Part shown: positions 8,404 to 17,685 of the stretch, piece by piece
Numbering within the stretch: position 1 is the stretch's first letter
How the letters are laid out: every line of letters starts with the position of its first letter
Source of the DNA: Acetobacteraceae bacterium
Lineage (GTDB): Bacteria > Pseudomonadota > Alphaproteobacteria > Acetobacterales > Acetobacteraceae
Assembly: GCA_004843345.1 (NCBI GenBank)
Contig: CP039460.1
Span: 1,783,001-1,847,000 of the forward strand
Direction: 5' to 3'
DNA: 64,000 bases
The notes under the pieces: model-generated
Told to the model about the DNA's origin: nothing
Databases searched by the model: none
The model's input: the letters and a program-made list of their open reading frames with translations, nothing else
Translations under genes and position numbers: made by a program

Positions 8404-9774
8404 ATGGATGATTTATTTGGAGAGGCTGAAAAAAACTCTCGTTCTTCTTTTGAATTACCTTCAGAAACGTCTTCGGTCTCTCGTGGACGTCAGCCTTTAG
8501 CAGATCGCTTACGTCCTCGCAAAATAGATGAAATTTGTGGTCAAGAGGAGCTTTTAGGAGCGGAAGGAAGACTAAGGCGCATGTTGGAAGGAAAATTCCT
8601 TCCAAGTTTGATTCTATGGGGGCCTCCTGGATGCGGTAAAACGACTTTAGCACGTCTTTTGGCTGAAGAGATGGGGTTAAATTTTATTCAGATTTCAGCC
8701 GTTTTCTCAGGTGTTTCTGATTTAAAAAAAGTGTTTGCACAAGCAGAACATCAGGCTGCAAAAGGCACCTTATTGTTTGTTGATGAAATTCATCGTTTTA
8801 ACCGCGCGCAGCAGGATGGCTTTTTGCCTTATGTTGAAAATGGGGTCATTACGCTTGTTGGGGCAACCACAGAAAATCCTTCCTTTGCTTTAAATCCAGC
8901 TTTGCTTTCCCGTTGTCAGGTTCTGGTACTTCAGTCTTTAGAAACAGATTCTCTTTTGAAAATGCTAGAGCGTGCAGAAGAGCTTTTGGAGCGTTCTTTA
9001 CCTTTAAATGATCAGGCTCGAAAAAGATTAGTGGAAATGGCGGACGGAGATGGTCGCTATCTTTTAAATCTTGCAGAGCAAGTGTTTTTCTTTCCAAAAG
9101 ATCAGATTTTTGATGTTGCTGCTTTGGAAAAGCGTCTTTCAAGGCGGGCATTGCGTTATGATAAAAGCCGTGAAGAGCATTATAATTTAATTTCAGCTTT
9201 TCATAAATCTATTCGAGGCTCTGATCCTGATGCGGCGCTCTATTGGTACGCAAGAATGATTGAGGGAGGAGAAGATCCACGCTATATTGCACGTCGTTTA
9301 GTCGTGATTGCCAGTGAAGATGTGGGAGAGGCTGCTCCAGGATCTCTTCCATTGGTGATTGCGGCCGCAGAGGCTTTTGAGCGTTTAGGCAGTCCGGAAG
9401 GGGAGCTGGCCTTAGCGCAGGCAATTGTCCATTTGGCAACAGCACCAAAGTCAAATTCTGTGTATAAGGCTTTAAAACAGGCAAGAGCGGTTGCAAAGCA
9501 GACAGGGAGTCTGATGCCACCGCCGCATATTTTAAATGCGCCAACTTCTTTGATGCGCGAAGTTGGATATGGGGAAGGATACCAGTATGATCATGACCAA
9601 GAGGGGGCATTTTCAGGTCAGGATTATTTCCCGAAAGAAATGGGAAGGGTTCGTTTTTATGAGCCATCTTCCCGGGGATATGAAGTAGAAATCGATAAGC
9701 GTTTGAAGATTTTAGAAGAGCGCCGTGTCTTTTTGCAAAACCAATCACAGAAGAATTCAGATAAAATAAAGTAA
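8404..9774 (+). CDS. rarA: Replication-associated recombination protein RarA (MgsA)
   Basis: RarA is an AAA+ ATPase of the clamp-loader type that acts at stalled replication forks. The 456-residue protein shows Walker A GPPGCGKTT (residues 73-81), Walker B LLFVDEIHRF (123-132), the sensor segment LVGATTENPSFALN, and the conserved C-terminal domain including GSDPDAALYWYARMIEGGED and the MREVGYGEGYQYDHD region. Length is normal. The N-terminal MDDLFGEA resembles the usual RarA start, which helps place the ATG after the AGAGGGAAAGAA site. It lies between an AsmA-like gene and a pseudouridine synthase gene, an order I read as co-transcription only. Confidence 0.96.
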   Translation: MDDLFGEAEKNSRSSFELPSETSSVSRGRQPLADRLRPRKIDEICGQEELLGAEGRLRRMLEGKFLPSLILWGPPGCGKTTLARLLAEEMGLNFIQISAVFSGVSDLKKVFAQAEHQAAKGTLLFVDEIHRFNRAQQDGFLPYVENGVITLVGATTENPSFALNPALLSRCQVLVLQSLETDSLLKMLERAEELLERSLPLNDQARKRLVEMADGDGRYLLNLAEQVFFFPKDQIFDVAALEKRLSRRALRYDKSREEHYNLISAFHKSIRGSDPDAALYWYARMIEGGEDPRYIARRLVVIASEDVGEAAPGSLPLVIAAAEAFERLGSPEGELALAQAIVHLATAPKSNSVYKALKQARAVAKQTGSLMPPPHILNAPTSLMREVGYGEGYQYDHDQEGAFSGQDYFPKEMGRVRFYEPSSRGYEVEIDKRLKILEERRVFLQNQSQKNSDKIK

Positions 9775-9801
9775 TTCCTAAGGAAGAAAGTAAGATCAAG
9801 G

Positions 9802-10779
9802 ATGATGGAAACAACATTAAAAAAAGTTATTGAAGATGAAGAGGGCATTCGTCTTGATCGTTGGGTTAGACGCCATTTTCCAGATCTTCCACAAGGCGCT
9901 ATTCAGAAATTTTGTCGTAAAGGAGACATCAGGGTTAATGGGAAAAAAGTTGAGACGAACACGCGTCTTCAACCTGAAGATGAGATTAAAATTCCCAAAA
10001 TTAAAAGAGAATCCGTTTCCAAAGGAAAAAATAAGAAAATTGATCCTGAATTAGCAAAGCGCGCTAAGGAGTTGATGATTTATGAGGATCAATATCTTGC
10101 GGTCATGAACAAGCCTTCAGGGCTTTCTACGCAAGGGGGAATGGGGTTGAAAGAACATGTTGATCTGATGCTCGATGCGATGGTTTCCGAAGATGGCGTT
10201 AGGCCACGCCTTGTCCACCGTTTAGATAAGGATACTTCAGGCGTTTTGCTGATTGCAAAAACACCAGGTGTCGCCGCTTTTTTGGCAGAATCTTTCCGCA
10301 AGCGTCAGGTCACGAAAAAATATTGGGCCGTTGTTGTAGGCCGTCCAGAAACACCAGCGGGCAAAATTAGCCAGCCCTTGGCAAAAATTGGAGCAGGTGC
10401 TGCTTCTGTCATGGCGCCTGTTCGATTAAAAGAAGAAGGCGCTCAGGTTGCGATAAGTTTTTATGAAACTTTAGATTTTGCTGGAAAAAAATTCGCTTGG
10501 CTTGAGCTTTCACCAGAGACTGGGCGAACACACCAGTTAAGAGTGCATTGTGAGGTCATAGAGACACCTATTTTGGGAGATCCGCGTTATGGTAGTGAGA
10601 AAGCCCATCAAGAGGGTTTTATAGATCAGCTTCATTTACATGCGCGTTTTTTGGATTTTCCGCATCCGAAAGGGGGGCGCCTACAGGTGACAGCGCCACT
10701 ACCCTCTCATATGCTTGAAACATTTAAACAGCTTGGTTTTGTAGCTGGAAAAACACCAAATCCGAAGAGACAAAAATAA
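9802..10779 (+). CDS. rluC: RluC/RluD-family 23S rRNA pseudouridine synthase
   Basis: This enzyme isomerises specific uridines of 23S rRNA to pseudouridine. The 325-residue protein has an N-terminal S4 RNA-binding domain (about residues 17-66, with LDRWVRRHFP and GDIRVNGKKV). The RluA-type catalytic domain carries HRLDKDTSG at 139-147, with catalytic Asp142, and the ETGRTHQLRVH motif. The S4 domain plus length favours RluC/RluD over RluA; RluC is the better guess, but site specificity cannot be read from sequence. It starts about 28 bases after rarA and is followed after 12 bases by an AsmA-like gene. Confidence 0.9.
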   Translation: MMETTLKKVIEDEEGIRLDRWVRRHFPDLPQGAIQKFCRKGDIRVNGKKVETNTRLQPEDEIKIPKIKRESVSKGKNKKIDPELAKRAKELMIYEDQYLAVMNKPSGLSTQGGMGLKEHVDLMLDAMVSEDGVRPRLVHRLDKDTSGVLLIAKTPGVAAFLAESFRKRQVTKKYWAVVVGRPETPAGKISQPLAKIGAGAASVMAPVRLKEEGAQVAISFYETLDFAGKKFAWLELSPETGRTHQLRVHCEVIETPILGDPRYGSEKAHQEGFIDQLHLHARFLDFPHPKGGRLQVTAPLPSHMLETFKQLGFVAGKTPNPKRQK

Positions 10780-10791
10780 GGGGGATAGCAG

Positions 10792-13440
10792 GTGCGTAAA
10801 GGGAAATATATTGGATTTGGTTTGTTGGGTTTGTCTCTTTTAGGACTTTGGGTTGAAGGGGGACGCCTCGTTAGTCCAGAAAGACTTTGGGACGGTTTGC
10901 GAGCTTCTCTGACAAAATCAACAGGTTTAGAGTGGCATGCTGGGCATGTTGAGATGACCTTATTCCCAAGGCCTGCGATTGAGATTGATCATTTAGAAGG
11001 CGGAATTCCAGGCTCTATCCCTCTTCTAAATGCAGAAAAGACCTATGCGAAATTGTCTGTCATGACTCTATTAGGCCATGGAATGAATATTCATTCTCTG
11101 AGTTTTGACCATGCTGTTATCGCTTATGACGGACACCCTCTTCATATTAAAGCCGTTGTAAAAGATAAAATGCCTTCAGAAGAAGAATCTGTCTCAACGG
11201 GACAAGATCAACAGAATGCGCAATCTTTAATCAGCTCTTCTGTTTTTAAAAATTCTAAAGTGATGATTGGTAAGATTGATCTTCACGAAAGTCTTATTAA
11301 GTGGAAAAATGCCGTAGTAAGACCAGAAGATGGTCCTTTGTCGGGACAAGTTTATATTCGTGACCTTCAACTGAATAACATTTCTTCTGATCACCCTTCT
11401 TTTTCAATGCGGGTTTCTTCTGAACCAGGGAAAAGGGAAGTTTGGGGTGTCGAAGGCCATTCTGCTGCTTTTTCCGCATTGCCTGATTTGCTTTCCGCAC
11501 ATGTTGAACCAGGGAAATCGCCTCCATGGCCTTTTGCGATTAAGTTTACCTTCCCTCAAAAAGAAGCAAAGATTGGAGCAAAAGAAGATTATTTATCTCT
11601 TGAAGGCAGTATTCCTTTCTTAGGTGACGGGGGGCAAAGCAATCTTTTATTGAGTGCAGATTTGCAATCACTCCAAGAGCTTCAGCTCATTTCGCCGTCC
11701 TTGGATTTGCCTGCTGTTACAGGGATTTCAGGACAAGCAAATTTTCATTTTATTCGGGCAGATGACCGACCCCAGATTAGCTTATCTTGGGCAGATCTTG
11801 GTATTGCGCATTCTAAAATTTCTCTTTTGGCAGAAATGGCAGATCGTCTATCACAGGATGCGGGCGAGGCTGTTAGAAAAACAGCTTCCAGCTCTGTTTT
11901 GAAAAATGTGCGTCTTAGCAATATGAAATTCCGTTTAGATGAAGGTCAGCCTTCTGTTTCGATTGATTCTGAAACTGTTGGAAGAGGGGGGAGTTGGCAA
12001 TTGCATCTTGGCTTGCCGTCTGGCCTTTTCTCAACAATCCCTCTTAAAAGTGAAAATTTGTATGAGCTTTCTGTCAAGCCGGGATCAATGAAAACAGTTT
12101 CTTCACATGAAGGGCAAGGGGGAGATAAGGAAATTCCAGCAGGTTTCCATTTATCTGGAACGGTCTCTCCAACCGATATTTCAGGATCATTATCAGGTGT
12201 TGCGCCAAGCTTGCCTGTTGTTCCACTCGGGAGTGGCTGGTCTTTGGCGGATGATGTTGGGCGTGAGCTTTCTATTTTACATGCTGTTTCAATGTCAGGT
12301 GAGTTTCATTTTACGCATTCTTCAGAGAATCAGAAATGGAAGGCCTTTGTTCATAATGGCTCTTTATCGAGTGATGAACTAAGCTTCCAAGCAGATTTGG
12401 AAGCCGGTCCTGAAACAGGTTCTCAATTATGGAAACTTGGCGGAGATGTTAGAATTGGGCAAGCACATCTTATTTCTGGAAAATTAAGTAATTTAGGGAA
12501 TAAGATTGCCAAAAAAATTCAGCCCAAAAATTCGGAAGAAGCAACCCGGGATTTCATAGAGCAAGCAAGAGAGAGTGCGATTTCGAATGCTTCGGCCACG
12601 ACGGCGGATATTACCATTGCAGCAAAAGATTTTTCGTTGGATGATGTGATTTATCATGACCTTATGACACATTTGCGCTCTTATAATCACCAAACCAATT
12701 TTGAAATTCAAAAGGGAACAGGAGATAATCAACCTCTTTCTGGAAGCTTAGCGGTTACACATCAAGGGGATTCCTATCATTTTGCCCTACAGGCTAATCC
12801 AATTATCGTGCCATCTCAGCTTATCTTTGAGACAGTTGGTGCGCCTGTTATGCTTTCAGGTTCTTCCCAACTTGTTGGGAATTTGGAAGGAAATGGACGT
12901 GATCTTAATGGTATACTCGCAACATTGAGTGGTAAACTAGGAGCTTCCAGTGTCAACAGTTCTTTAAAGCGTAAAGCGCTGGTTGATTTGGCAGGACCTT
13001 TAAAAGCGATCTTTAAGCTTGCAAGCGAGGATATACCTCTTCGGTGCGCAGCGGCGTCTGCGAGCTTTAATAATGGGCGTGGGGATATTTCAGCTTTTGG
13101 ATTTGAGGCAAACCATTTAAGTCTTACTGGAAATGGTTGGGTTTCGCCTATTGAACAGAAGATGGACCTCCGTTTGAATCCTCAGATGAGCTATGCAGGC
13201 GAAATGATTAACTCACCCCTCGAAATTAGTGGACATTTCGGAGAGCTTCAGAGTGTTGCGCTTCATGCTAATACAGGCGATCTTGGAATTCAGTTAGGTG
13301 GCGGAAGCGGCAACGATAATTGTAAGTCGCTTCTTGCAACAGCACGAATGGGGATCGCAGGGCCAGAGCCTAAAGAAGCCGATGGTGGCAGCAAAGGTGA
13401 AAAAGTTGCTGGTGGAATCCTTCGTATCTTAGGACTTTAA
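10792..13440 (+). CDS. AsmA family protein
   Basis: The product is 882 residues with an N-terminal membrane anchor (about residues 6-21). A typical AsmA N-terminal domain follows: LEWHAGHVEMTLFPRPAIEI, then SLSFDHAVIAYDG. The long middle is beta-rich. The C-terminal AsmA_2-like repeat region includes GNLEGNGRDLNGILATLSGK and a GDISAFGFEANHLSLTGNGW segment. AsmA proteins reside in the inner membrane and influence outer-membrane lipid and porin assembly. Translation starts at GTG 10792 just after GGGGGATAGCAG. The gene ends at a strong hairpin at 13448. It is the second AsmA-type gene within 6 kb, after the larger YhdP-like one, and they probably have related but not identical roles. Confidence 0.85.
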   Translation: MRKGKYIGFGLLGLSLLGLWVEGGRLVSPERLWDGLRASLTKSTGLEWHAGHVEMTLFPRPAIEIDHLEGGIPGSIPLLNAEKTYAKLSVMTLLGHGMNIHSLSFDHAVIAYDGHPLHIKAVVKDKMPSEEESVSTGQDQQNAQSLISSSVFKNSKVMIGKIDLHESLIKWKNAVVRPEDGPLSGQVYIRDLQLNNISSDHPSFSMRVSSEPGKREVWGVEGHSAAFSALPDLLSAHVEPGKSPPWPFAIKFTFPQKEAKIGAKEDYLSLEGSIPFLGDGGQSNLLLSADLQSLQELQLISPSLDLPAVTGISGQANFHFIRADDRPQISLSWADLGIAHSKISLLAEMADRLSQDAGEAVRKTASSSVLKNVRLSNMKFRLDEGQPSVSIDSETVGRGGSWQLHLGLPSGLFSTIPLKSENLYELSVKPGSMKTVSSHEGQGGDKEIPAGFHLSGTVSPTDISGSLSGVAPSLPVVPLGSGWSLADDVGRELSILHAVSMSGEFHFTHSSENQKWKAFVHNGSLSSDELSFQADLEAGPETGSQLWKLGGDVRIGQAHLISGKLSNLGNKIAKKIQPKNSEEATRDFIEQARESAISNASATTADITIAAKDFSLDDVIYHDLMTHLRSYNHQTNFEIQKGTGDNQPLSGSLAVTHQGDSYHFALQANPIIVPSQLIFETVGAPVMLSGSSQLVGNLEGNGRDLNGILATLSGKLGASSVNSSLKRKALVDLAGPLKAIFKLASEDIPLRCAAASASFNNGRGDISAFGFEANHLSLTGNGWVSPIEQKMDLRLNPQMSYAGEMINSPLEISGHFGELQSVALHANTGDLGIQLGGGSGNDNCKSLLATARMGIAGPEPKEADGGSKGEKVAGGILRILGL

Positions 13441-13447
13441 GTTTTTC

Positions 13448-13490
13448 AAACAGGGCGTTTTTGATCATTCAGAACGCCCTGTTTTCTTTT
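13448..13490. terminator. Bidirectional intrinsic terminator
   Basis: A perfect 12-base stem AAACAGGGCGTT (13448-13459) pairs with AACGCCCTGTTT (13473-13484) across a 13-base loop. A T-rich tract follows on the plus strand, and the minus strand also leaves a T-run. It lies between the convergent AsmA-like gene and ispDF and can serve both. Confidence 0.9.
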
Positions 13491-13491
13491 C

Positions 13492-14727
13492 TTATTTTTC
13501 GTCGCTGTCTGGAAGAAGAATAGAGACGGTTGCGAAAGCGGCAATACCTTCTTTTCTGCCTGTAAAGCCTAGCTTTTCTGTCGTTGTGGCTTTGAGCGAA
13601 ATCCTTTTAGGCGATACATCCATAATTTCAGCGATTTTATGCATCATTTTTTGTGCATGAGGACTGATTTTAGGAGCTTCACAGATAAGCGTAATATCTG
13701 CATTGATTAGTCGCCCTTGACGTTGGTGTAAAAGATGCGTGGCATGCTCCAAAAATTGCCGAGAGTCGGCGGATTTCCACTGGTTATCTGATGGCGGAAA
13801 GTGACGGCCGATATCTCCTTCATTCATTGCGCCATAAATTGCATCGCATAGGGCATGTAGAACAACATCCGCATCAGAATGGCCAGCCAGTCCGTGAGAA
13901 TGGGGAATTTGAATACCAGCGAGGATCAGGGGACGTCCAGATTCGAAGGCATGAACATCGTATCCGTTGCCAATATGAGGAACCAAAGTTGAGAGCGGGG
14001 AGGAGGCTTTAAACATTGTTTTTAAAAAATTCAAATCCTCTTCAACGGTAACTTTGATATTGCGTTCGCTTCCTTCAACAACAACAGTTTTAAAACCGGC
14101 AGCTTCAAGCAATGCAATGTCATCTGTACATTTATTTTCTTTTTGTTGACGGTGGAGATCAAGGAAAAGTTTAAAATGGAAGCCTTGAGGGGTTTGGGCA
14201 CGCCTAAGATTGTCTCTTTCTACGGTTGATAAAATAATTTCTTTTTCAACTTTTTTGATGGTATCGGTCACTTTTCTAGCTGGGATAGCCCCTGTAAAAT
14301 CGCTCAATGCGTCAAGAACATTGTGAATAGAAGAAGCTGGCACAAGAGGTCTGGCGCCATCATGAACTAAAACGATATCGGGAGAAGGGGAAAGCTTTGC
14401 AAGCGCTTCAAGGCCGTTCCTGACACTGTCCTGACGTTCTTTTCCACCGACAACAGAGGAGAGAATTTTGGGATTATTTTGGAAAATATGATCTAGTCTC
14501 TCGGTATCTCCAACAGGCTGTAAAATATCAACATAAGGCAAAAGTGCGTCCGCGGCATGGGCGATAATAGGTTTCCCATTAAGAGAAAGATATTGTTTTG
14601 GAAGCTCTGCCTCCTGTTCGTTTCGGGGAGATTTTAAACTTTCTTTAAAGCGTTTTCCTGTCCCCCCTCCCAAAAGGATTGCAGCAACATAAGGCTTGTG
14701 AGGAAGCTTTGGGAACAGCGATGGCAT
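13492..14727 (-). CDS. ispDF: Bifunctional IspD/IspF (MEP isoprenoid pathway)
   Basis: This fusion enzyme does two non-consecutive steps of the MEP pathway: CTP:MEP cytidylyltransferase (IspD, N-terminal) and 2-C-methyl-D-erythritol 2,4-cyclodiphosphate synthase (IspF, C-terminal). The IspD part (about residues 12-240) has the nucleotide-binding LLGGGTGKRF and VLVHDGARPLVP. The IspF part (about 252-405) has GNGYDVHAF with metal-binding Asp and His, then HSDADVVLHALCDAIYGA, and ends with TTEKLGFTGRKEGI. The 411-residue length fits the fused form common in alphaproteobacteria. IspE, the enzyme acting between the two steps, is encoded at 52044-52985, so no operon links them. Confidence 0.96.
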   Translation of the reverse strand: MPSLFPKLPHKPYVAAILLGGGTGKRFKESLKSPRNEQEAELPKQYLSLNGKPIIAHAADALLPYVDILQPVGDTERLDHIFQNNPKILSSVVGGKERQDSVRNGLEALAKLSPSPDIVLVHDGARPLVPASSIHNVLDALSDFTGAIPARKVTDTIKKVEKEIILSTVERDNLRRAQTPQGFHFKLFLDLHRQQKENKCTDDIALLEAAGFKTVVVEGSERNIKVTVEEDLNFLKTMFKASSPLSTLVPHIGNGYDVHAFESGRPLILAGIQIPHSHGLAGHSDADVVLHALCDAIYGAMNEGDIGRHFPPSDNQWKSADSRQFLEHATHLLHQRQGRLINADITLICEAPKISPHAQKMMHKIAEIMDVSPKRISLKATTTEKLGFTGRKEGIAAFATVSILLPDSDEK

Positions 14728-14906
14728 TAATTTTTCCTAAATATCTATCGAGATTCTTTGAATGCGTTTATATAACGTGTACAGCGTAGAATGTTTAGGA
14801 ATTATAATTCTTTTTAATTTAAATAAGAACTCTTGAGCTATTCTGCTTTTTTTAATAAATTGGCTCAAACTAGAAATTCCTTAGAGTTTTTTAGTCGCTG
14901 GATTGT

Positions 14907-14980
14907 GCGGATGTAGTTCAATGGTAGAACGGTAGCTTCCCAAGCTGCATACGGGGGTTCGATTCCCCTCATCCGCTCCA
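14907..14980 (+). tRNA. tRNA-Gly (anticodon CCC)
   Basis: A 74-base cloverleaf reads cleanly. Acceptor GCGGATG pairs with CATCCGC. The D arm is GTTC/GAAC, the anticodon stem GTAGC/GCTGC has one G-U pair around loop TTCCCAA (anticodon CCC, codon GGG), and the T arm is GGGGG-TTCGATT-CCCCT. The CCA end is encoded. It sits alone between divergent ispDF and a lipoprotein gene. No integrase or duplicated 3' end is visible nearby, so it is not being used as an attachment site here. Confidence 0.97.
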
Positions 14981-15013
14981 TTTTGCCCAATGTTGAGCAA
15001 GAGTTAGGCAAGC

Positions 15014-15400
15014 ATGAAGAGACATTTAAAGACGATTGGGGCAGGCGTGCTTCTGGCTTTTACAATGTCTGGCTGTACGACCAATATTTTCCGTCCAAAA
15101 ACAACATTGATTTACGAAGATACACCCTATCCGTGCCAAGTGCCCCATGGCATTGAGTTTGGAAATTTGATGGATGGGAGTGATCCGCTTGCGCTTGGGA
15201 CGTTAGATATCGATAATGTTTTTTCATTGCCAATTACAGCAGTTTTAGCTTCCATTAAGGCGCATAAGCTCAAAAAAGAGCTTCCTGCATGTAAAGAGCG
15301 CGCAGAGGCTTTTATTGCGCAGCGGGAAAAAGAGAATGAAGCTTGCTTGAAACAATATAATGCGAATTGTCCTCGCTTGCTTTATAATGACGGGCATTGA
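15014..15400 (+). CDS. Small lipoprotein of unknown function
   Basis: The 128-residue product has a lipoprotein signal peptide: a charged start MKRHLK, a hydrophobic core and the lipobox MSGC with Cys21 as the lipidated residue. The mature part is short, with four further cysteines (in PYPCQV, LPACKE, EACLKQ and NCPRLL) that could pair in the periplasm. The segment GTLDIDNVFSLPITAVL is loosely like YceK/YidQ-type lipoproteins, but I would not assign it. hemN starts 17 bases downstream, so the two may share a transcript. Confidence 0.7.
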   Translation: MKRHLKTIGAGVLLAFTMSGCTTNIFRPKTTLIYEDTPYPCQVPHGIEFGNLMDGSDPLALGTLDIDNVFSLPITAVLASIKAHKLKKELPACKERAEAFIAQREKENEACLKQYNANCPRLLYNDGH

Positions 15401-15417
15401 AATAAAGGGGGATTTAA

Positions 15418-16809
15418 ATGCCAAAAGAGAAGCTTTTGAATGGGCATGAGGCGCAAAGAGAAGAAATTGCAGCACTTTTAAAACGTTATGGTGGCTTGAT
15501 TCCACGTTACACAAGCTATCCAACAGCAGCGCAGTTTGTCCCTGTCGGCGAACGTAACCATATTGAAGCGTGGATTGAGGCGCTTCCTAAAGATGAGCCT
15601 CTTTCTCTTTATTTTCACGTACCCTTTTGCGATGAGCTTTGCAGTTTTTGCGCCTGCAATACATCTGTCGTGCGTCATGCAGAGACAAGAGAGGCTTATG
15701 CAAATTTATTGGTGGAAGAGCTGGGACGTGTCGCAAGCCTTGCAGGAAAAGGGCATATTGTCACCCATCTTCATTGGGGCGGCGGGACACCAACAACTCT
15801 TTCAAAAGAATCTCTGGCGCTTGTTATGGAAAAAGTCAGTCAGCATTTTAAAATTGCTGAGGATGCAGAAATTTCTATTGAGCTTGACCCTCGGAATATT
15901 CCAGAAGGGTGTGCCACTTATTTGAAAGAAAGCGGTTTTAACCGTGTTAGTCTTGGCGTTCAGGATATTGATCCAAGCGTTCAGCAGGCATGCGGACGCA
16001 TTCAGAGTCAAAAGCAAACAAATGATTGTGTCTCACAGATGCGCGAGGCTGGGATTAAATCTATCAATATCGATTTGATTTACGGTTTGCCACGTCAAAC
16101 GACAGAAAGTGTGACACATACGGCTCAAGTGATTGCCAAGTTAAAACCAGAACGTTTGGCCGTTTTTGGCTATGCGCATGTGCCTTGGAAGCAGAAGCGT
16201 CAGCAATTACTGCCAGAAAAGGAGTTGCCAGGCCTTTTGGAGCGTTTAAGGCAAAGGCAGGCAATTGATAAAACTTTGCGGGATGCTGGGTATATCGCAG
16301 TAGGTTTAGATCATTATGTGCGCAAAGAAGATACGATGGCTAAAGCTGCAGAGGCTGGTACGCTGCGTCGAAATTTTCAGGGTTACACAACAGATAATTC
16401 TGGTGTTTTGATTGGAATGGGTGCTTCAGCAATTTCTGAATTTCCAAGTGGATTAAGTCAGAATGCCCCGACTGCCGCCGCTTATAAAAAAGCGATGGCG
16501 AACTCAGGATTGCCTGCTTATCGAGATGTTTCCCGAAAGGGTGAGGATTTGTTGCGCGCGCGCATTATTGAACGTTTGATGTGTGATTTGGCTGTGAATC
16601 TAGATATGTTTGATAAGACAAAAACATTTGCGCAGGAACTTCAAAAGCTTGAGCCTATGGTTCGGGATGATTTGGTTACAATTGATGGAAGGTCTATTTC
16701 TGTTTTGGAAAAAGGACGTCCTTTTATTCGAAATGTCGCTGCCGTTTTTGATACATATTTGCAAGCCGAGAAAGAAGAGGGGGCGCCTCGATACTCGAGT
16801 GCCTTTTAA
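15418..16809 (+). CDS. hemN: Oxygen-independent coproporphyrinogen III dehydrogenase HemN
   Basis: HemN is a radical-SAM enzyme that oxidatively decarboxylates coproporphyrinogen III to protoporphyrinogen IX without oxygen, in the cytoplasmic haem pathway. The 463-residue length matches true HemN rather than the shorter HemW. The N-terminal RYTSYPTAAQF, the cluster motif CDELCSFCAC (Cys71, 75, 78 plus the extra Cys80 typical of HemN), HLHWGGGTPT and the C-terminal winged-helix region RIIERLMCDLAVNLD are all present. The start has AAAGGGGGAT just upstream. Together with ccm genes in the same window, it fits a cell that needs haem at low oxygen. Confidence 0.96.
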   Translation: MPKEKLLNGHEAQREEIAALLKRYGGLIPRYTSYPTAAQFVPVGERNHIEAWIEALPKDEPLSLYFHVPFCDELCSFCACNTSVVRHAETREAYANLLVEELGRVASLAGKGHIVTHLHWGGGTPTTLSKESLALVMEKVSQHFKIAEDAEISIELDPRNIPEGCATYLKESGFNRVSLGVQDIDPSVQQACGRIQSQKQTNDCVSQMREAGIKSINIDLIYGLPRQTTESVTHTAQVIAKLKPERLAVFGYAHVPWKQKRQQLLPEKELPGLLERLRQRQAIDKTLRDAGYIAVGLDHYVRKEDTMAKAAEAGTLRRNFQGYTTDNSGVLIGMGASAISEFPSGLSQNAPTAAAYKKAMANSGLPAYRDVSRKGEDLLRARIIERLMCDLAVNLDMFDKTKTFAQELQKLEPMVRDDLVTIDGRSISVLEKGRPFIRNVAAVFDTYLQAEKEEGAPRYSSAF

Positions 16810-16920
16810 GTTACTAGATTGTTTTTCTTAAAAGTGCTTTATTGTTATTAAGTGGCCTAATGCTATCAATTGTTTCTATATATTAGGCTTGGATACGTTA
16901 GATATTAGAGGTTTCTCCCA

Positions 16921-17646
16921 TTGAATAATTCGCCAGCACTCCTCAGTATTGTTGTTCCGGCCTATAATGAAGCTGGAAATGTTGAACGTGTCTTTCAATC
17001 TCTCTGCCGTGCTTGGGAAGGGAGAGAGGGGGAATGGGAGATGATTTTAGTCGATGATAATTCTCCCGATGGCACCTCAAGAATAGCCCGTACAATTGCG
17101 CAAGAAGATATACGGTTAAGGGTCATTCGCCGTATTGGACGCCGGGGATTGACCTCTGCTGTGATGGAAGGAATTTTATCCTCTTCAGCACATTTTGTTG
17201 CCGTTATGGATGGCGATGGACAGCATGATGAAACATTGCTCCCACGTATGTTAGATATGCTTGTGGATGGGGCTGATCTTGTGGTTGGCACACGTTATGC
17301 GCAAGGGGGGGCAGCGGATGGTCTTTCTGGAAAATATAGAGAATGGCTTTCAAAACTTGGCACAAAAGTAGCCCAAAAAATTTCGGGTAAATCTTGCAGC
17401 GATCCAATGAGCGGTTTTTTCGCCGTTCGGCGTGAGCTGATTGAAGAACTTATTCCAACGATGAGGACAAAGGGATTCAAAATTCTTTTTGAATTTTTGG
17501 CAAAATCACCATCGAACTTAACTATTCGAGAATTGCCTTTTGTTTTTAAAGATCGTTTGGCTGGGGAAAGTAAACTTAGCTTTGCTGTTATCCAAGAAGC
17601 GATCATTCAAAGTCTGGTTTTGCTTGTAAACCGTGCTAGAAAGTGA
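16921..17646 (+). CDS. Family 2 glycosyltransferase, dolichol-phosphate mannosyltransferase-like
   Basis: This 241-residue soluble GT-A enzyme opens with LLSIVVPAYNEAGNVERVFQ. It carries MILVDDNSPDGT and the DxD-type MDGDGQHDETLLPRML, all typical of DPM1/polyisoprenyl-phosphate glycosyltransferases, which move a sugar from a nucleotide to a lipid phosphate carrier. Unlike GtrB-type relatives it has no C-terminal membrane helices. The start is TTG 16921, with AGAGG about ten bases upstream. Acceptor and sugar cannot be told. A separate GT2 gene with a GT39 partner is at 39553; this one has no partner beside it. Confidence 0.85.
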   Translation: MNNSPALLSIVVPAYNEAGNVERVFQSLCRAWEGREGEWEMILVDDNSPDGTSRIARTIAQEDIRLRVIRRIGRRGLTSAVMEGILSSSAHFVAVMDGDGQHDETLLPRMLDMLVDGADLVVGTRYAQGGAADGLSGKYREWLSKLGTKVAQKISGKSCSDPMSGFFAVRRELIEELIPTMRTKGFKILFEFLAKSPSNLTIRELPFVFKDRLAGESKLSFAVIQEAIIQSLVLLVNRARK

Positions 17647-17685
17647 TCTTCTCCTCACTTTAAGTTGTCAGAAAAAGGATTTTTT

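Noticed and set aside
14907-14980. tRNA-Gly as an integration site
   Set aside because: There is no integrase, no repeat of the tRNA 3' end and no foreign-looking block next to it.
16802-16842. CTTTTAAG...CTTAAAAG hairpin after hemN as a terminator
   Set aside because: The stem is short, A/T-rich and has a long loop, so support is too weak to list.
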